Origin: Asaia siamensis
Lineage (GTDB): Bacteria > Pseudomonadota > Alphaproteobacteria > Acetobacterales > Acetobacteraceae
Length of the DNA: 64,000 nt
Assembly (NCBI RefSeq): GCF_014635085.1
Contig: NZ_BMCH01000009.1
Coordinates: 55,798 to 119,797 of the forward strand
Direction of reading: 5' to 3'
In this document: piece by piece, positions 9,307-18,786 of the stretch
Layout: each line of letters begins with the position of its first letter
How positions within the stretch are numbered: the stretch's first letter is position 1
The notes under the pieces: generated by a model
The model's input: the letters and a program-made list of their open reading frames with translations, nothing else
Database searches by the model: none
What the model was told of the DNA's origin: nothing
Position numbers and translations under genes: made by a program

Positions 9307-11958
9307 TCAGGCGGCTTGATGGGCAGGCATCTGGTTGTCGGGACCAGCCAGCGCGCCCAGTCTGTAGGGGCCGGCTTGCAGGATTTCGACGCTGAGAATG
9401 GCGTTGCTGTCCCCTTTCTCTCGAGGCAGGGCGATGCATCCCGCGCCTGTCGTCCAGCGGCAGCCGGGCATCTCGACAGGATGCCAGCCTTGCACAACGC
9501 CCTCTCTGAGATGGTCGGTCAGGTCCAGGGTCTGCCTGCTGCCGAACAGGGTCATCTCACCCACGAGCACGCCCAATGGGCGTCGGTCGTCCAGGAACGG
9601 GCCGATCACATCACAAGGGCGGCTTTGACGTGATATCAATGTAGCCTCTCGCACACCGGAGGGAACCGAGAAGATATACGCGCCGCCGGTCTGCCTCATG
9701 GGGGCGATGATCCGCCCATCCGGCAGGCCGAGGCAAAGGGCCGGATCGTCTGTCAGGAAGCTGGATGTTTCTTCTGACGCAAGACCGAGTTCCCCGGCAC
9801 GCAGGGCCAATGCCTGGTGGATCTTTTCGACGGCGTCTCGTGCAACGCAGAGCGGCAGGGCGGAATCCCGGTTCCAGGCCTTGGTCTCTTCGTGCAGCGA
9901 GACAATGTTGTGACCGCTCGAAAAGTATCGTCTGCTGCCTGTGTTCAGATAGCTTTCGGTCGCGACGTTGTTGGAGACAATGACAGAATGACGCTCCAGC
10001 TCGATATGATAGTAATCATGATCAGTTATCGACGGATCGTAATGAATGCTGCTGCCATTCACCAGCATGCGCACAGGGATGAAAGCGCCTTCAAACACGA
10101 AGCAATGTTCAGCTGTGACCAGAAGATCCTGTGAGGGCATGGCCTCACCGAAGGCGTTCTGTCGAACCCTGACTGGATAACCGGCCAGATCGAGGGGCTG
10201 TTTCGGGCTGAAACTGTTGCGACTGACACCGATCCAGGTCACCGGTCGACTGACTTCGCATCCGTCTTCAAGGCAGATGACGGTATCGCCGATTGCGAGT
10301 TCTTCAACGGCGACCTCGCCTCCAGGCGTCTGGATGAGCGCCCCTGCAAGGAAGCAGCCATTCGTACCCTGGTTCTGGATGGTAAGGGTGCCGCCATTTG
10401 CGACCGAAGGGTCCTTGGTGACGCCGCCGCTATTGACGACCATGGTGGCACCTGACCCGACCGATCCGTCGGTCATGGTCGCACCCGAATAGATATAAGA
10501 GGTTTCAAGCGTGCGTCCCGCGCCGCTTGCAAACCAGGTATCGCCAATCGAGGCCCCGCCGGATGACGTGATCGACCAGGTGGAGTTGAATGCATTGCCG
10601 CTGGTGATACCGCCGGAACTGACATAGACGATACCGTTATCGATGTAGGAACTGACCAGAGTGCCGGAAGCGACAGTGACCACGGCCCCCTGACCTGTAG
10701 AGAGATGCGAAACAATCGCGCCGCTCTGGATTGTCAGATTGCCTCCCGAGGCCAGGGCCACGGGGTCGACGAGCGTCACGCCGCCGCTCTGATAGACTGT
10801 CTTGCCGTTCTGTACGGTCGCGATCCACGTGCCGCTCATGACGGATGCGCCGGGGGCAACCTGCATAAAATCTGGGATTGTCACCGAACTGCCGATCGGG
10901 GCAACAGTGGAAAACGAACCGCCCGAGCTGACATAGACATTGCTGAGCGTTGCGCCGACGCTGCCCGACAGGTAGCCGCCAGAACCGATAACCGGATCAA
11001 CAACCACACCGCCGCTCGAGACGATCGAATAATCCATCCCCATGCCGCCGGCATTGTTCCATGTGTCAGAGACCGAAGACCCGCCCGAGAGGATATAGGT
11101 CAGTGTGGAATCGAGGGTGTTGGTTGTACTTGAACCCCCTGCGCTGACATTGAGATAGCCGTTATTGAGATAGGAGCTGACCAGCGTGCCGCCGCTGGCG
11201 ACATTGACGGTGCTCTGGTTGGTGCCTGAAATTCTTGCCGCGACGGCGCCGCTCATGACGTTGAGTGTGGCCCCTGCTGCGAGGGCGACCGGCCATTGAT
11301 AGCTGACACCGCCACTCTGATAGAGGGTGACGCCATTGTTCAGAACGGCGCTCCATGTGCCGGAGAGTACGACAGCCGTATTGATGTCTGGCTGGTTGCT
11401 GATGGTGATGCCCGAATAGGTGACCCCATTCGATGTAGCGACAGCCCCGTTGCTGACAACAAGACCATCAACTGTTCCGCTGGCAATATTCAGGGTGCCA
11501 CCGCTCGACAGATCGACCCCGTGCGCAACAGAGCCGGACTGGAACTGGATGCTGCCACCGGACTGGACCGTGACATTGGAAACCATACCGCCGCTCGAAA
11601 TGACAGCCGTATCAACGCCCGCGTTACTCGCGTTGTTGAATGTGTCGCCCGTCGAGGCTCCGCCCGAGAAGACGTAGGTCAATGTGGAATCAAGCACGTT
11701 TGCGGTGCTGATCCCGCCGGCGCTGACGTTGAGATAGCCATTGCTGAGGTAGGAGCTGATCAATGTGCCGCCGCTGGCGATATTGACGGTGCTCTGATTG
11801 CTGCCTGTCACATTGGACGCAATCGCCCCGCTTGTGACGATAAGCGTCACGCCTGTTGCCAGACTCACGGGGGCGGAAACAACGGTAGTGCCACTCTGGT
11901 AGACGGTATCTGCGCCGTTTAGCACGGCGGACCAGGTTCCCGATGGTAAGGTTGCCAT
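9307..11958 (-). CDS. Large secreted repeat protein with C-terminal Hint module (paralogue 2)
   Basis: 883 residues with the same architecture as the protein at 1846-4542. Three long Gly/Ser/Val-rich repeats begin near residues 6, 200 and 373, each with a GTW step followed by YQSG. A Hint_2-type module starts at Cys535 (CFLAGALIQTP, then AVEELAIGDTVI, TAEHCFVFEGAF, YYHIELERHSVI), followed by about 200 residues of extension. The C-terminal parts of the two paralogues are closely alike (RPVTWIG, PVRMLVNGSS, DDRRPLGVLVGE versus DDRRELGVLVGE), while the repeats are more divergent. Surface display or adhesion is inferred from the repeat type. TTGGAG precedes the ATG. The gene ends about 130 bp from the tagatose-operon terminator. 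Confidence 0.75.
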   Translation of the reverse strand: MATLPSGTWSAVLNGADTVYQSGTTVVSAPVSLATGVTLIVTSGAIASNVTGSNQSTVNIASGGTLISSYLSNGYLNVSAGGISTANVLDSTLTYVFSGGASTGDTFNNASNAGVDTAVISSGGMVSNVTVQSGGSIQFQSGSVAHGVDLSSGGTLNIASGTVDGLVVSNGAVATSNGVTYSGITISNQPDINTAVVLSGTWSAVLNNGVTLYQSGGVSYQWPVALAAGATLNVMSGAVAARISGTNQSTVNVASGGTLVSSYLNNGYLNVSAGGSSTTNTLDSTLTYILSGGSSVSDTWNNAGGMGMDYSIVSSGGVVVDPVIGSGGYLSGSVGATLSNVYVSSGGSFSTVAPIGSSVTIPDFMQVAPGASVMSGTWIATVQNGKTVYQSGGVTLVDPVALASGGNLTIQSGAIVSHLSTGQGAVVTVASGTLVSSYIDNGIVYVSSGGITSGNAFNSTWSITSSGGASIGDTWFASGAGRTLETSYIYSGATMTDGSVGSGATMVVNSGGVTKDPSVANGGTLTIQNQGTNGCFLAGALIQTPGGEVAVEELAIGDTVICLEDGCEVSRPVTWIGVSRNSFSPKQPLDLAGYPVRVRQNAFGEAMPSQDLLVTAEHCFVFEGAFIPVRMLVNGSSIHYDPSITDHDYYHIELERHSVIVSNNVATESYLNTGSRRYFSSGHNIVSLHEETKAWNRDSALPLCVARDAVEKIHQALALRAGELGLASEETSSFLTDDPALCLGLPDGRIIAPMRQTGGAYIFSVPSGVREATLISRQSRPCDVIGPFLDDRRPLGVLVGEMTLFGSRQTLDLTDHLREGVVQGWHPVEMPGCRWTTGAGCIALPREKGDSNAILSVEILQAGPYRLGALAGPDNQMPAHQAA

Positions 11959-12319
11959 GAATCGACTCCAAATTCATGAAATTTTAAGAATCGAGCTTTT
12001 TTCCCAGAGTCTGTTTGGATTCAACTCAAAACGATGTGAGTTTATTATTATACATATATTTGAAAGAAGAAGTTTGTAGTTTATCTTCCATATTTTCTAT
12101 GGATTTCGGAGTCTACATAGGGTTTTTGATTCGTCTCAGTACTTCATGTACGTACAAGATTCTGTTTTATGCGCCAAACATGTAAATTATTTTTTTACCC
12201 GGCACGACCTGGTATTGAGCGCGAGAGCGTAAATCCTGACCGGGGAAGAAGGCTCTTTATCTTGCCGTTTTTCCTTGCGATTTTGCGGCGCAGGGACTGC
12301 CAGATGCAGGAGGGGTGAC
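11959..12319. other. AT-rich divergent intergenic region
   Basis: About 360 bp between the second Hint gene (minus) and the DUF1460 gene (plus). Positions 11990-12210 are AT-rich with no open frame of note. It presumably carries both promoters; I see no RNA gene or clear operator. Confidence 0.5.
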
Positions 12320-13120
12320 ATGGGTGAGTGTGGTTTGTGGAAAAGAGTGGCCATGGCGGCGTTTGCTGCTCTGGTTCCTCTTTCGGCTCAGGCTGCCGAA
12401 GGCCGCTTTTCAGCGGAAGATCAGGCGCGCCTTGCCGTGATCGAGCGCCAGTTGGTGCCCGTCAGACCGTTTGCCGAGCGTGTAGCGCTGGCATCGGCAA
12501 TGTTTCTTGGTACGCCCTATCGTGCGAATACGCTGATCGGCGGCCCTGAGACTGCCGAAGCGCTTGTCGTGCGTTTTGACGGGGTTGATTGCTATACTTT
12601 TGTCGACATGGTGCGGGCGCTCACCCTGTCAGAAAACGAAGCCGGTTTTATCAGGGCGCTCGAGAAAACCCGTTATCATAATGGCCATGTTGCCTATCTG
12701 GACCGGCGCCATTTTCTGACGGACTGGGTGGCCCTTACACCGCAGAATGCGCGTGACATCACCCGGGCGCTTTCGCCTCATGTCGTGGTGACGCACAAGG
12801 ATCTCAATCGTCGGGCCGATGGGGGCGTCTATATCCAGGGGTTGCCGGTTCATCCGCGCGAGATTGCGCATCTGGCGCCGGAATTCCTCACGCCGGAAGT
12901 GGCTGCGAAAATCCATACAGGCGATGTGATCGGGATTTATACGAAGCTGGACGGGCTGGACGTGACCCATACCGGTCTGGCCGTCTGGAAAGATGGCGTG
13001 CTGTATTTCCGCAACGCCTCGTCGCTCAAGGCCAATATGAAAGTGGTTGACACACCGCTTGCCGCCTATCTGGCAGGCAAGCCGGGCTTTCTCGTCCTGC
13101 GCATGATGGAGGCGGGCTGA
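12320..13120 (+). CDS. Periplasmic DUF1460 / NlpC-P60-like amidase-type protein
   Basis: 266 residues from ATG 12320, chosen because AGGAGGGG lies just upstream; a longer frame opens at 12275. Residues 1-25 form a signal peptide (WKRVAMAAFAALVPLSAQA). The mature protein fits the DUF1460 family, a cysteine-hydrolase fold related to NlpC/P60: a probable nucleophile Cys in VDCYTFVDMV and a His in DVTHTGLAVW. Structurally characterised relatives act on cell-wall fragments such as muropeptides or N-acetylmuramoyl-L-alanine bonds. A role in peptidoglycan turnover is inferred. It is convergent with the MarR-GNAT gene, with 22 bp between stops. Confidence 0.75.
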   Translation: MGECGLWKRVAMAAFAALVPLSAQAAEGRFSAEDQARLAVIERQLVPVRPFAERVALASAMFLGTPYRANTLIGGPETAEALVVRFDGVDCYTFVDMVRALTLSENEAGFIRALEKTRYHNGHVAYLDRRHFLTDWVALTPQNARDITRALSPHVVVTHKDLNRRADGGVYIQGLPVHPREIAHLAPEFLTPEVAAKIHTGDVIGIYTKLDGLDVTHTGLAVWKDGVLYFRNASSLKANMKVVDTPLAAYLAGKPGFLVLRMMEAG

Positions 13121-13142
13121 GTCACGCCGAGATCTCACTCCC

Positions 13143-14075
13143 TCAGGGAGAGGATGTTGTGTCCGGGGTGAGGCGGCATTCCCAGTCTTCCCCCTGAAGC
13201 GGCACGCCAAAGAGATCGTGCGGTGCCGTTGCGATGCACACAAACCCGTTTCGTGCGTAGAGGCGGCGTGCCGTTTCAAGTACGGTATGGGTCCACAGAA
13301 TGACGCGCTCATACCCCTTGTCACGTGCGAAGGAGAGGCAGTTCTGCACCAGCGCGTCACCGACGCCGCGCCTGCGTGCAAAAGGCTCGACATGCAGCAG
13401 GCGCAGCCGCGCCGTGCCACCGCTCTCATCGGTCAGAAAGACGGCCCCTGCCATCACGCCGTCGAGTTCTGCCACCCAGCAGGCTTCGCGATCGGGGTTG
13501 AAATGGCGCAGGTAGCTGGCAACGGTTTCGGCGATCAGGCATTCGAGCTTGTGTCCCCAGCCATGGCTTTCGGCATAGAGCGCCGATTGTCGTGAGGCAA
13601 TCAGACTTGGTTCTCCCGCTCCTGCCAAGCGCAGGGTGAACCGGGCCTCGCTGACAGGCGCCAGCAAACGATGCGCGCGGGAAAGGGAGTGCACGAGATC
13701 ATTCTGTTCGATCGGGGGCAGGGCATTGAGGGTCTGCGCGAGCGCACTGTTTATCCGCTCTTCGAGCTGGGCAAGGAGTACCCGCCCTCTGTTGGTGAGG
13801 GAAACAGGGCGCGCGCGCCGATCATGGGCCGAACTGTCCCGTTCGACGAGATCGTTGCGGACGAAACGCGTGATCATGCGGCTGAGATAGCCTGGATCGA
13901 TCTGCAGGATATCCTGCAGCGTCGTGGCGCGAACCGGCGCGCGATGGGCGATTTCATAAAGCAACCGCGCTTCGGTCGTATTCACTTCCGAACCGAGAAA
14001 ATGTGCATCGATTGCGCCGACATGCTGAACGTAAAACCGGTTGAACCGCCGGATGGTCTCGATCTTCTCGTTCAT
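13143..14075 (-). CDS. MarR regulator fused to a GNAT acetyltransferase
   Basis: 310 residues from ATG 14075, preceded by AGGAGGCAGGCAAC. An open frame reaches 14108 but lacks such a site. Residues 1 to about 145 are a MarR-type winged helix (TTEARLLYEIAH, LQDILQIDPGYLSRMI, DRRARPVSLTNRG). Residues about 165-310 are a GNAT domain with the acetyl-CoA loop RRRGVGDALV and LLHVEPFARR. The fusion is a known but minor MarR architecture; targets and acetyl acceptor are unknown. It diverges from the TonB receptor operon across a 220-bp gap, which makes a regulatory link possible but unproven. Confidence 0.85.
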   Translation of the reverse strand: MNEKIETIRRFNRFYVQHVGAIDAHFLGSEVNTTEARLLYEIAHRAPVRATTLQDILQIDPGYLSRMITRFVRNDLVERDSSAHDRRARPVSLTNRGRVLLAQLEERINSALAQTLNALPPIEQNDLVHSLSRAHRLLAPVSEARFTLRLAGAGEPSLIASRQSALYAESHGWGHKLECLIAETVASYLRHFNPDREACWVAELDGVMAGAVFLTDESGGTARLRLLHVEPFARRRGVGDALVQNCLSFARDKGYERVILWTHTVLETARRLYARNGFVCIATAPHDLFGVPLQGEDWECRLTPDTTSSP

Positions 14076-14237
14076 GTTGCCTGCCTCCTTCTCGCGGGAC
14101 GCTTTCATTCCGGGGTTTTGTACAACCAGATTCTAGGCGGCCGCATGGGGTGTGTCACGTCACCTTGCCGGGACTGGGCAGGGAGGTGTGGCTTTGGCGT
14201 AGCACCCTCAAAGCGAAAGCTGACTCTTCAGGTAGTA

Positions 14238-14265
14238 TGCAATTGACAATGAATCGCATTTGAAA
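14238..14265. promoter_or_regulatory. Candidate Fur-type iron box upstream of the TonB receptor
   Basis: TTGACAATGAATCGCATTTG is an imperfect dyad (AATG...CATT) resembling Fur boxes and lies about 35-60 bp before the TonB receptor start. The iron-uptake content of the operon supports it. The match is by eye only. Confidence 0.45.
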
Positions 14266-14296
14266 GAAGTCCTGCGCGGGTTTTGAACAGTTTGAT

Positions 14297-16609
14297 GTGA
14301 AATTTAAAGCGATGCGCAGGATAATCGGTCTCGTCGCCCTTGCCGCTGCAAGTGCCTCTTCCCTGACTGCCGCTCAGGCAGAAAACAGCCAGCCGGACTC
14401 TGTCCTGCGGCAGAAACCGGCGCTTAAAAACACGGATCGGCAAAAACAGGCCGAAACGAAGCGCGACAAGGCGCACAAGGACAAGGCCGATGAGGTAATT
14501 GTCGTTTCGGCTACCGGGCTTTCGCAGGCAGGAGCAACGACGAAAACACGTACGCCCATCATCGACTCTCCGCAGACGATCTCGATCGTTACGCGTGAAG
14601 AAATCGAATTGCGGGCCTCGCCGACCATCGCCGACGCGCTTTCCTACATGGCGGGTGTGCAGGCAGAGCCTTCAGGCATCGATAATCGGGTGGATGAAGT
14701 GTCGGTACGCGGTTTCGGTGCTGGTGGATTTTCGTCCAACAACAACTTCGTCGATGGTCTGCGCCTGCCTTCGGGCGGGCAATGGACACGTACGTCATTC
14801 GACCCCTTTGCCCTGCAGCAGATCGAGGTGCTCAAGGGGCCGTCCGGTGCGCTTTACGGCCAGACAGCGCCTGGGGGTATCGTCAATCTGACAACCAAGC
14901 GCCCGACCGAAAAATCGCATGGCGAATTTTTCCTGCAAACCATCGGCTACACCAAGCTTGGCAACTGGCAGGGCCAGGCATCGGGTGATGTCTCCGGCAA
15001 GCTGAACAAGTCCGGAACGGTCCGTGGTCGTATTGTTGCGGTGGCACGTTACGGCGGTACGCAGGTCAATGATGTGAATAGTGGCCGCTATTATGTCTCG
15101 CCCAGCCTGACCTGGGCCTATGCGCCCGGCTCGAGCTGGACGCTTCTCGCGCAGTATCAGCGCGATACCGGCGGCTCGACTTTCCAGTTCCTGCCCATGA
15201 CTGGCACGCTTGTGCCGTCGAAGGGGCGCTATATCGCCAATGATGCAAATATCGGCGAGCCGGACTGGAATAATTTCGACCGCACGCAGGCGCTGGCAGG
15301 CTCGTTCCTCGAGCATCGCTTCAGCCGCATTTTCACGCTGCGGAACAATACGCGTTATACCTATCTCGATAACCTCTATCGTTCGACCGTGCTCTCGGGC
15401 GATACGCTCACCAAATGTACCGCCGCCATCAAGGGGTGCGTCCCTTATGACACCGTCAATCGCCGTGCGGTTGAGGGGCGTGGACGGTCACAGGGCGTCG
15501 CAACTGACACCCAGCTTGAGGCGAAGGCAAAGACAGGCATCGTTCACCATACGCTGCTCGTCGGCACAGATTATTTTTACACGAACTGGGAAAGCTCCCG
15601 CGATCTGGTGAATTCAGCGCTCGTGCTGCCCATGCTCAATATTTTCGATCCGGTCGCGCGTGGCACGACGGGTTATTCGGCCGGACTAGCACCGCAGGTC
15701 TATGGTGCGACTGAATCACAGCAGAACGGCATTTATTTTCAGGATCAGATCAAGATCCAGAACCTCTATATTACCGTGGGTGGGCGAGAGGATTGGGCGC
15801 GTGACAACACGCTCAATATCCTGACCCAGAAGCGTTATCAGAATAACAATGACAAGTTTACGTGGCGGGCCGGTGCGGTCTACCGCACGAAAATCGGTCT
15901 GGCCCCCTATTTCAGCTATGCGACTTCGTTCCAGCCTCAGGTCTCCGATCCGTCGACCGCGCTTGATAACAAGCCTTTCAAGCCGACAACGGGCGATCAG
16001 TATGAAGCCGGTCTGCGCTATCAGTACGGCAAGAATATCTATGTCACTTTCGGCGCCTATCAGATCAAGCAGCGCAATGTGACCACGCCCGCCCCGAGCG
16101 GGGTTCTGTGCGGCACCGCGACCTGCCTAGTGCAGACGGGCGAAATGCGGGCACGTGGCCTCGAGCTTGAGGGCCGGGCGACCCTGCCCTGGGATATGGC
16201 CGTCATTTTCACCGGCACGCGCAGCGATGCCAAGATCACGGAATCCAACACGCTGTCGCAGGTCGGCAATTACATGAATGCCGCGCCGAAATGGATGGCG
16301 TCGCTATTCGTCGATCAGCGTCTGCTTCATGGTCCGATGCGTGGTGCCGGTTTTGGCGGTGGTGTGCGTTATACCGGCCATTCCTATGGCGATACGGCCA
16401 ATACGCTCTCAATCCCCGGCTACACGCTTTTTGACATGTTCCTGCGCTATGATTTCGGTGTGGCGCGGCCACGCTATGACGGGCTCTCTTTCTCGCTCAA
16501 CATGCGCAACATCGCGAACAAGCGCTTCGTTGCGACCTGCACTGCAGTGTCAGCCTGCTATTACGGTCAGGGCCGCAGCCTGACGATGCGTCTGGAGTAT
16601 CGCTGGTGA
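14297..16609 (+). CDS. TonB-dependent siderophore receptor
   Basis: 770 residues. Outer-membrane receptor with a signal peptide (RRIIGLVALAAASASSLTAAQA). A plug domain follows: a TonB-box-like stretch EVIVVSATG, then DSPQTISIVTREEIE, and EVLKGPSGALYGQTAPGG. The 22-strand barrel ends in a terminal aromatic (LEYRW). Similarity is to ferric hydroxamate/pyoverdine-type receptors. The annotated start is GTG 14297; ATG 14312 (MRRIIG) is equally plausible, and neither has a good ribosome-binding site. The stop overlaps the next start (GTGA), so the downstream membrane genes are translationally coupled. Iron-siderophore import is the likely role; the particular siderophore cannot be read. Confidence 0.88.
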   Translation: MKFKAMRRIIGLVALAAASASSLTAAQAENSQPDSVLRQKPALKNTDRQKQAETKRDKAHKDKADEVIVVSATGLSQAGATTKTRTPIIDSPQTISIVTREEIELRASPTIADALSYMAGVQAEPSGIDNRVDEVSVRGFGAGGFSSNNNFVDGLRLPSGGQWTRTSFDPFALQQIEVLKGPSGALYGQTAPGGIVNLTTKRPTEKSHGEFFLQTIGYTKLGNWQGQASGDVSGKLNKSGTVRGRIVAVARYGGTQVNDVNSGRYYVSPSLTWAYAPGSSWTLLAQYQRDTGGSTFQFLPMTGTLVPSKGRYIANDANIGEPDWNNFDRTQALAGSFLEHRFSRIFTLRNNTRYTYLDNLYRSTVLSGDTLTKCTAAIKGCVPYDTVNRRAVEGRGRSQGVATDTQLEAKAKTGIVHHTLLVGTDYFYTNWESSRDLVNSALVLPMLNIFDPVARGTTGYSAGLAPQVYGATESQQNGIYFQDQIKIQNLYITVGGREDWARDNTLNILTQKRYQNNNDKFTWRAGAVYRTKIGLAPYFSYATSFQPQVSDPSTALDNKPFKPTTGDQYEAGLRYQYGKNIYVTFGAYQIKQRNVTTPAPSGVLCGTATCLVQTGEMRARGLELEGRATLPWDMAVIFTGTRSDAKITESNTLSQVGNYMNAAPKWMASLFVDQRLLHGPMRGAGFGGGVRYTGHSYGDTANTLSIPGYTLFDMFLRYDFGVARPRYDGLSFSLNMRNIANKRFVATCTAVSACYYGQGRSLTMRLEYRW

Positions 16610-16890
16610 GCCACGCACCGCTCTTCGTTCTGACGGGTGTGGTGCTGTCATCTGGGGCGGGTGTCCTGTTTTATCTGGCGTCGCACCAGCAGCAGATCTT
16701 GCCCAGACGCCTGCCATTCAGGCCTGGGGTGACAGGAGGCATAGTGCTGAGTGTACTTACCTGTCTGGCCTTTTCTGCAGCGACGAGCCCTCTGGTCGGG
16801 ATTTTCATGAGCGTTGTCGCGCTGATGACGGTCACGAGCCTGTTTCCGCTGGTCGTGGCGCTTGCGATCCATAAAAGGCGCCCCTCATGA
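16606..16890 (+). CDS. Small inner-membrane protein of the iron operon (DUF3325-like)
   Basis: 94 residues with a GTG start that overlaps the receptor stop. Three hydrophobic segments are visible. The pattern (FYLASHQQQILP after the first helix, then two helices and a short basic tail) fits the DUF3325 type that accompanies PepSY reductases in TonB receptor operons. In Pseudomonas comparable small proteins assist the FpvG-type reductase. The exact function is unknown; assignment rests on context as much as sequence. Confidence 0.65.
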   Translation: MSHAPLFVLTGVVLSSGAGVLFYLASHQQQILPRRLPFRPGVTGGIVLSVLTCLAFSAATSPLVGIFMSVVALMTVTSLFPLVVALAIHKRRPS

Positions 16891-17195
16891 AAAAACGCGT
16901 CATCGATAACCGGCAATGGCCCGCGAAGGTTCTGGCGGGTCTGATACTCGGTGCGATTTTCTCTCTGGGGATAATGGTGCTGATCGGTCATGTCTGTGGC
17001 AGCACGGGCAATCCGATGACGCAGTCGGCGCAATGGCTGATGTGGCTTGCAGCCCTGCTCTGGGTGATTTGTCTCAGTCTCTGTTTCCTGTTCCGCACGG
17101 GGCTGGGGGCATGGCTCGGGTTTGGCTGGCTGGCCTGCCTTGTCTGGCTGATCGACACGCTCCTTACGGGCTTTGACGCGGCAGGTGGGTCATGA
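16887..17195 (+). CDS. Small inner-membrane protein of the iron operon (DUF3649-like)
   Basis: 102 residues with three transmembrane segments (VLAGLILGAIFSLGIMVLI, WLMWLAALLWVICLSLCFLF, AWLGFGWLACLVWLID). The start ATG overlaps the previous stop by 4 bp, and its own stop overlaps the PepSY start by 4 bp. This DUF3325/DUF3649/PepSY order behind a TonB receptor is a recurrent arrangement. The likely role is to support the reductase that frees iron from an imported siderophore. Confidence 0.65.
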   Translation: MKKRVIDNRQWPAKVLAGLILGAIFSLGIMVLIGHVCGSTGNPMTQSAQWLMWLAALLWVICLSLCFLFRTGLGAWLGFGWLACLVWLIDTLLTGFDAAGGS

Positions 17196-18742
17196 AATTG
17201 CGTGCCGACATCGTGACCGTCTATCGCGAGCTGCATAGCTGGGTGGGCGTCGTGGCGGGGCTTTTCCTGTTCATCGCGTTTTATGCCGGCGCGATCAGTA
17301 TGTTCGAGCCTGCACTGGAATCCTGGCTGACGCCGCGTGTCTCGCTTCCTGTGGCGGTATCGCTCGACCGGACGCCTGAGCTGGCGCAGAAGGTGTTCGA
17401 GGCTTTTCCCGAAAGCCGCAAAAATTACACGATCGTGGTCGCTCCCGATGCCGATCATCCCGCCCGCATGGTCTGGCCATTGACCGCATCGCGTCACGGC
17501 CATGGGGCGCAGTCTGTCATGATGGCCGCGCTCGATGAGCAGGGTGGGCTTGTGACAGCGCAGCGCAAACCCTCGGAAGTGGCGCAGCTGATCGATACGC
17601 TGCATCAGCAGATGGGGCTGCCTTTGCCTCACGAGATCGCCATGATCGTGATGGGTTTCATCGCTCTCGGTTATGCGCTGGCGCTTGTTTCCGGCACGCT
17701 GGTTTTTCTGCCAGCTCTGGCTCGGGCGCTTTTCGCGGTCAGGCTGGAGGGCAGTGTCCGCCGCAAATGGCTCGACCTGCATAATCTGCTGGGTTTCTGC
17801 TCACTGCCGTTTCATATCATCATGGCGCTGACCTCCGTGGTGTTTGCCTTCCACGATGTCATCTTTACGTTGCAGGCGGAATTTCTTGCCCATGAGCAGA
17901 GCGACGCCCATCGGGGGGGACATGCGGGCCGCGCCATGGCTGGAATGCCCCATGGCTCTCGTCCGCCCGAGGGAGCTGTGCCGCTTTCTCCGGCCGAAAT
18001 CGTTTCGCGTCTTGCCCATGAGGCGCCCGGCTTCAAGCCCGATACGCTCGATTATTCAACGCATCCAAATGGCGCCATGATGCTGCGTGTTGCAGGCCAT
18101 GACCCCGCGCATCTCATGCGCGGACCGAGCAGCGGTTTTACGACCATGGACCCTTATTCGGGTCGTCTGATCTGGCGTGATTATCTGCCCGGGTTCCAGC
18201 CGGGAGGCTTTGCGGCGCTTACCAGCTTTTTCGCGCTGCATTTCGGCAGTTATGGTGGCGCACCCATACGCTGGGCCTATCTGGTGCTCGGCTTTGCCGG
18301 GGCGTTTCTCTTTTATACGGGCAACCGCCTCTGGATTGCGGTCCGCCGACGAAAGGAAAAGGCGACCGGGCTTGAGACCGATACGCGCGGAACGTGGTTC
18401 CTTGGCCGCTTGACCGCCGGGTGCTGCGTAGGATGCATGGCCGGTATTGCGATGTTGCTCGACACGGCGCTCGTCAGACCGGGCTGGGTCTCTGATCATC
18501 ACGCCATGACGGTGTATCAGGTCGTTTTCTGGCTGTTCGTTTTTGGCGCCTTTATCCCGCAGATAAAGGAGCGGGCCCTTCTGGCGGTCTGTGGCGTCTT
18601 TTACCTGCTGCTGACCGTGCTCGTTTTTCTGCATGGCGGACGCGACATGACGACCAGCTGGGCTGTCGCCCTTGTTTCACTGGCTCTTGGCGTCGCGCTA
18701 TGCCGCCATGCCCTGCGGCGTCAGCGGTCGCGCGCAGCGTGA
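17192..18742 (+). CDS. PepSY-domain membrane protein, probable ferrisiderophore reductase
   Basis: 516 residues. It begins with VYRELHSWVGVVAGLFLFIAF, the PepSY-associated helix with a probable haem-ligand His. Further His-bearing helices follow (LHQQMGLPLPHE, DLHNLLGFCSLPFHIIMAL). Large periplasmic loops contain a His-rich patch (around HRGGHAGRAMAGMPHG) and C-terminal helices end at about residue 505. FpvG/FsrB-type members reduce ferric siderophores at the inner membrane. It is the last gene of the four-gene coupled operon and is followed by a convergent terminator-like hairpin. Confidence 0.8.
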   Translation: MKLRADIVTVYRELHSWVGVVAGLFLFIAFYAGAISMFEPALESWLTPRVSLPVAVSLDRTPELAQKVFEAFPESRKNYTIVVAPDADHPARMVWPLTASRHGHGAQSVMMAALDEQGGLVTAQRKPSEVAQLIDTLHQQMGLPLPHEIAMIVMGFIALGYALALVSGTLVFLPALARALFAVRLEGSVRRKWLDLHNLLGFCSLPFHIIMALTSVVFAFHDVIFTLQAEFLAHEQSDAHRGGHAGRAMAGMPHGSRPPEGAVPLSPAEIVSRLAHEAPGFKPDTLDYSTHPNGAMMLRVAGHDPAHLMRGPSSGFTTMDPYSGRLIWRDYLPGFQPGGFAALTSFFALHFGSYGGAPIRWAYLVLGFAGAFLFYTGNRLWIAVRRRKEKATGLETDTRGTWFLGRLTAGCCVGCMAGIAMLLDTALVRPGWVSDHHAMTVYQVVFWLFVFGAFIPQIKERALLAVCGVFYLLLTVLVFLHGGRDMTTSWAVALVSLALGVALCRHALRRQRSRAA

Positions 18743-18747
18743 CGAGC

Positions 18748-18780
18748 CTTTCTCTCGGCCAGAAGCTGTCCGAGAGAAAG
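18748..18780. terminator. Convergent hairpin between the PepSY and serine hydrolase genes
   Basis: A perfect 11-bp stem (CTTTCTCTCGG with CCGAGAGAAAG) around an 11-nt loop, placed between two converging stop codons. The A/T-rich stem base and position suggest a bidirectional terminator; there is no long T-tract. Confidence 0.6.
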
Positions 18781-18786
18781 CAGACT

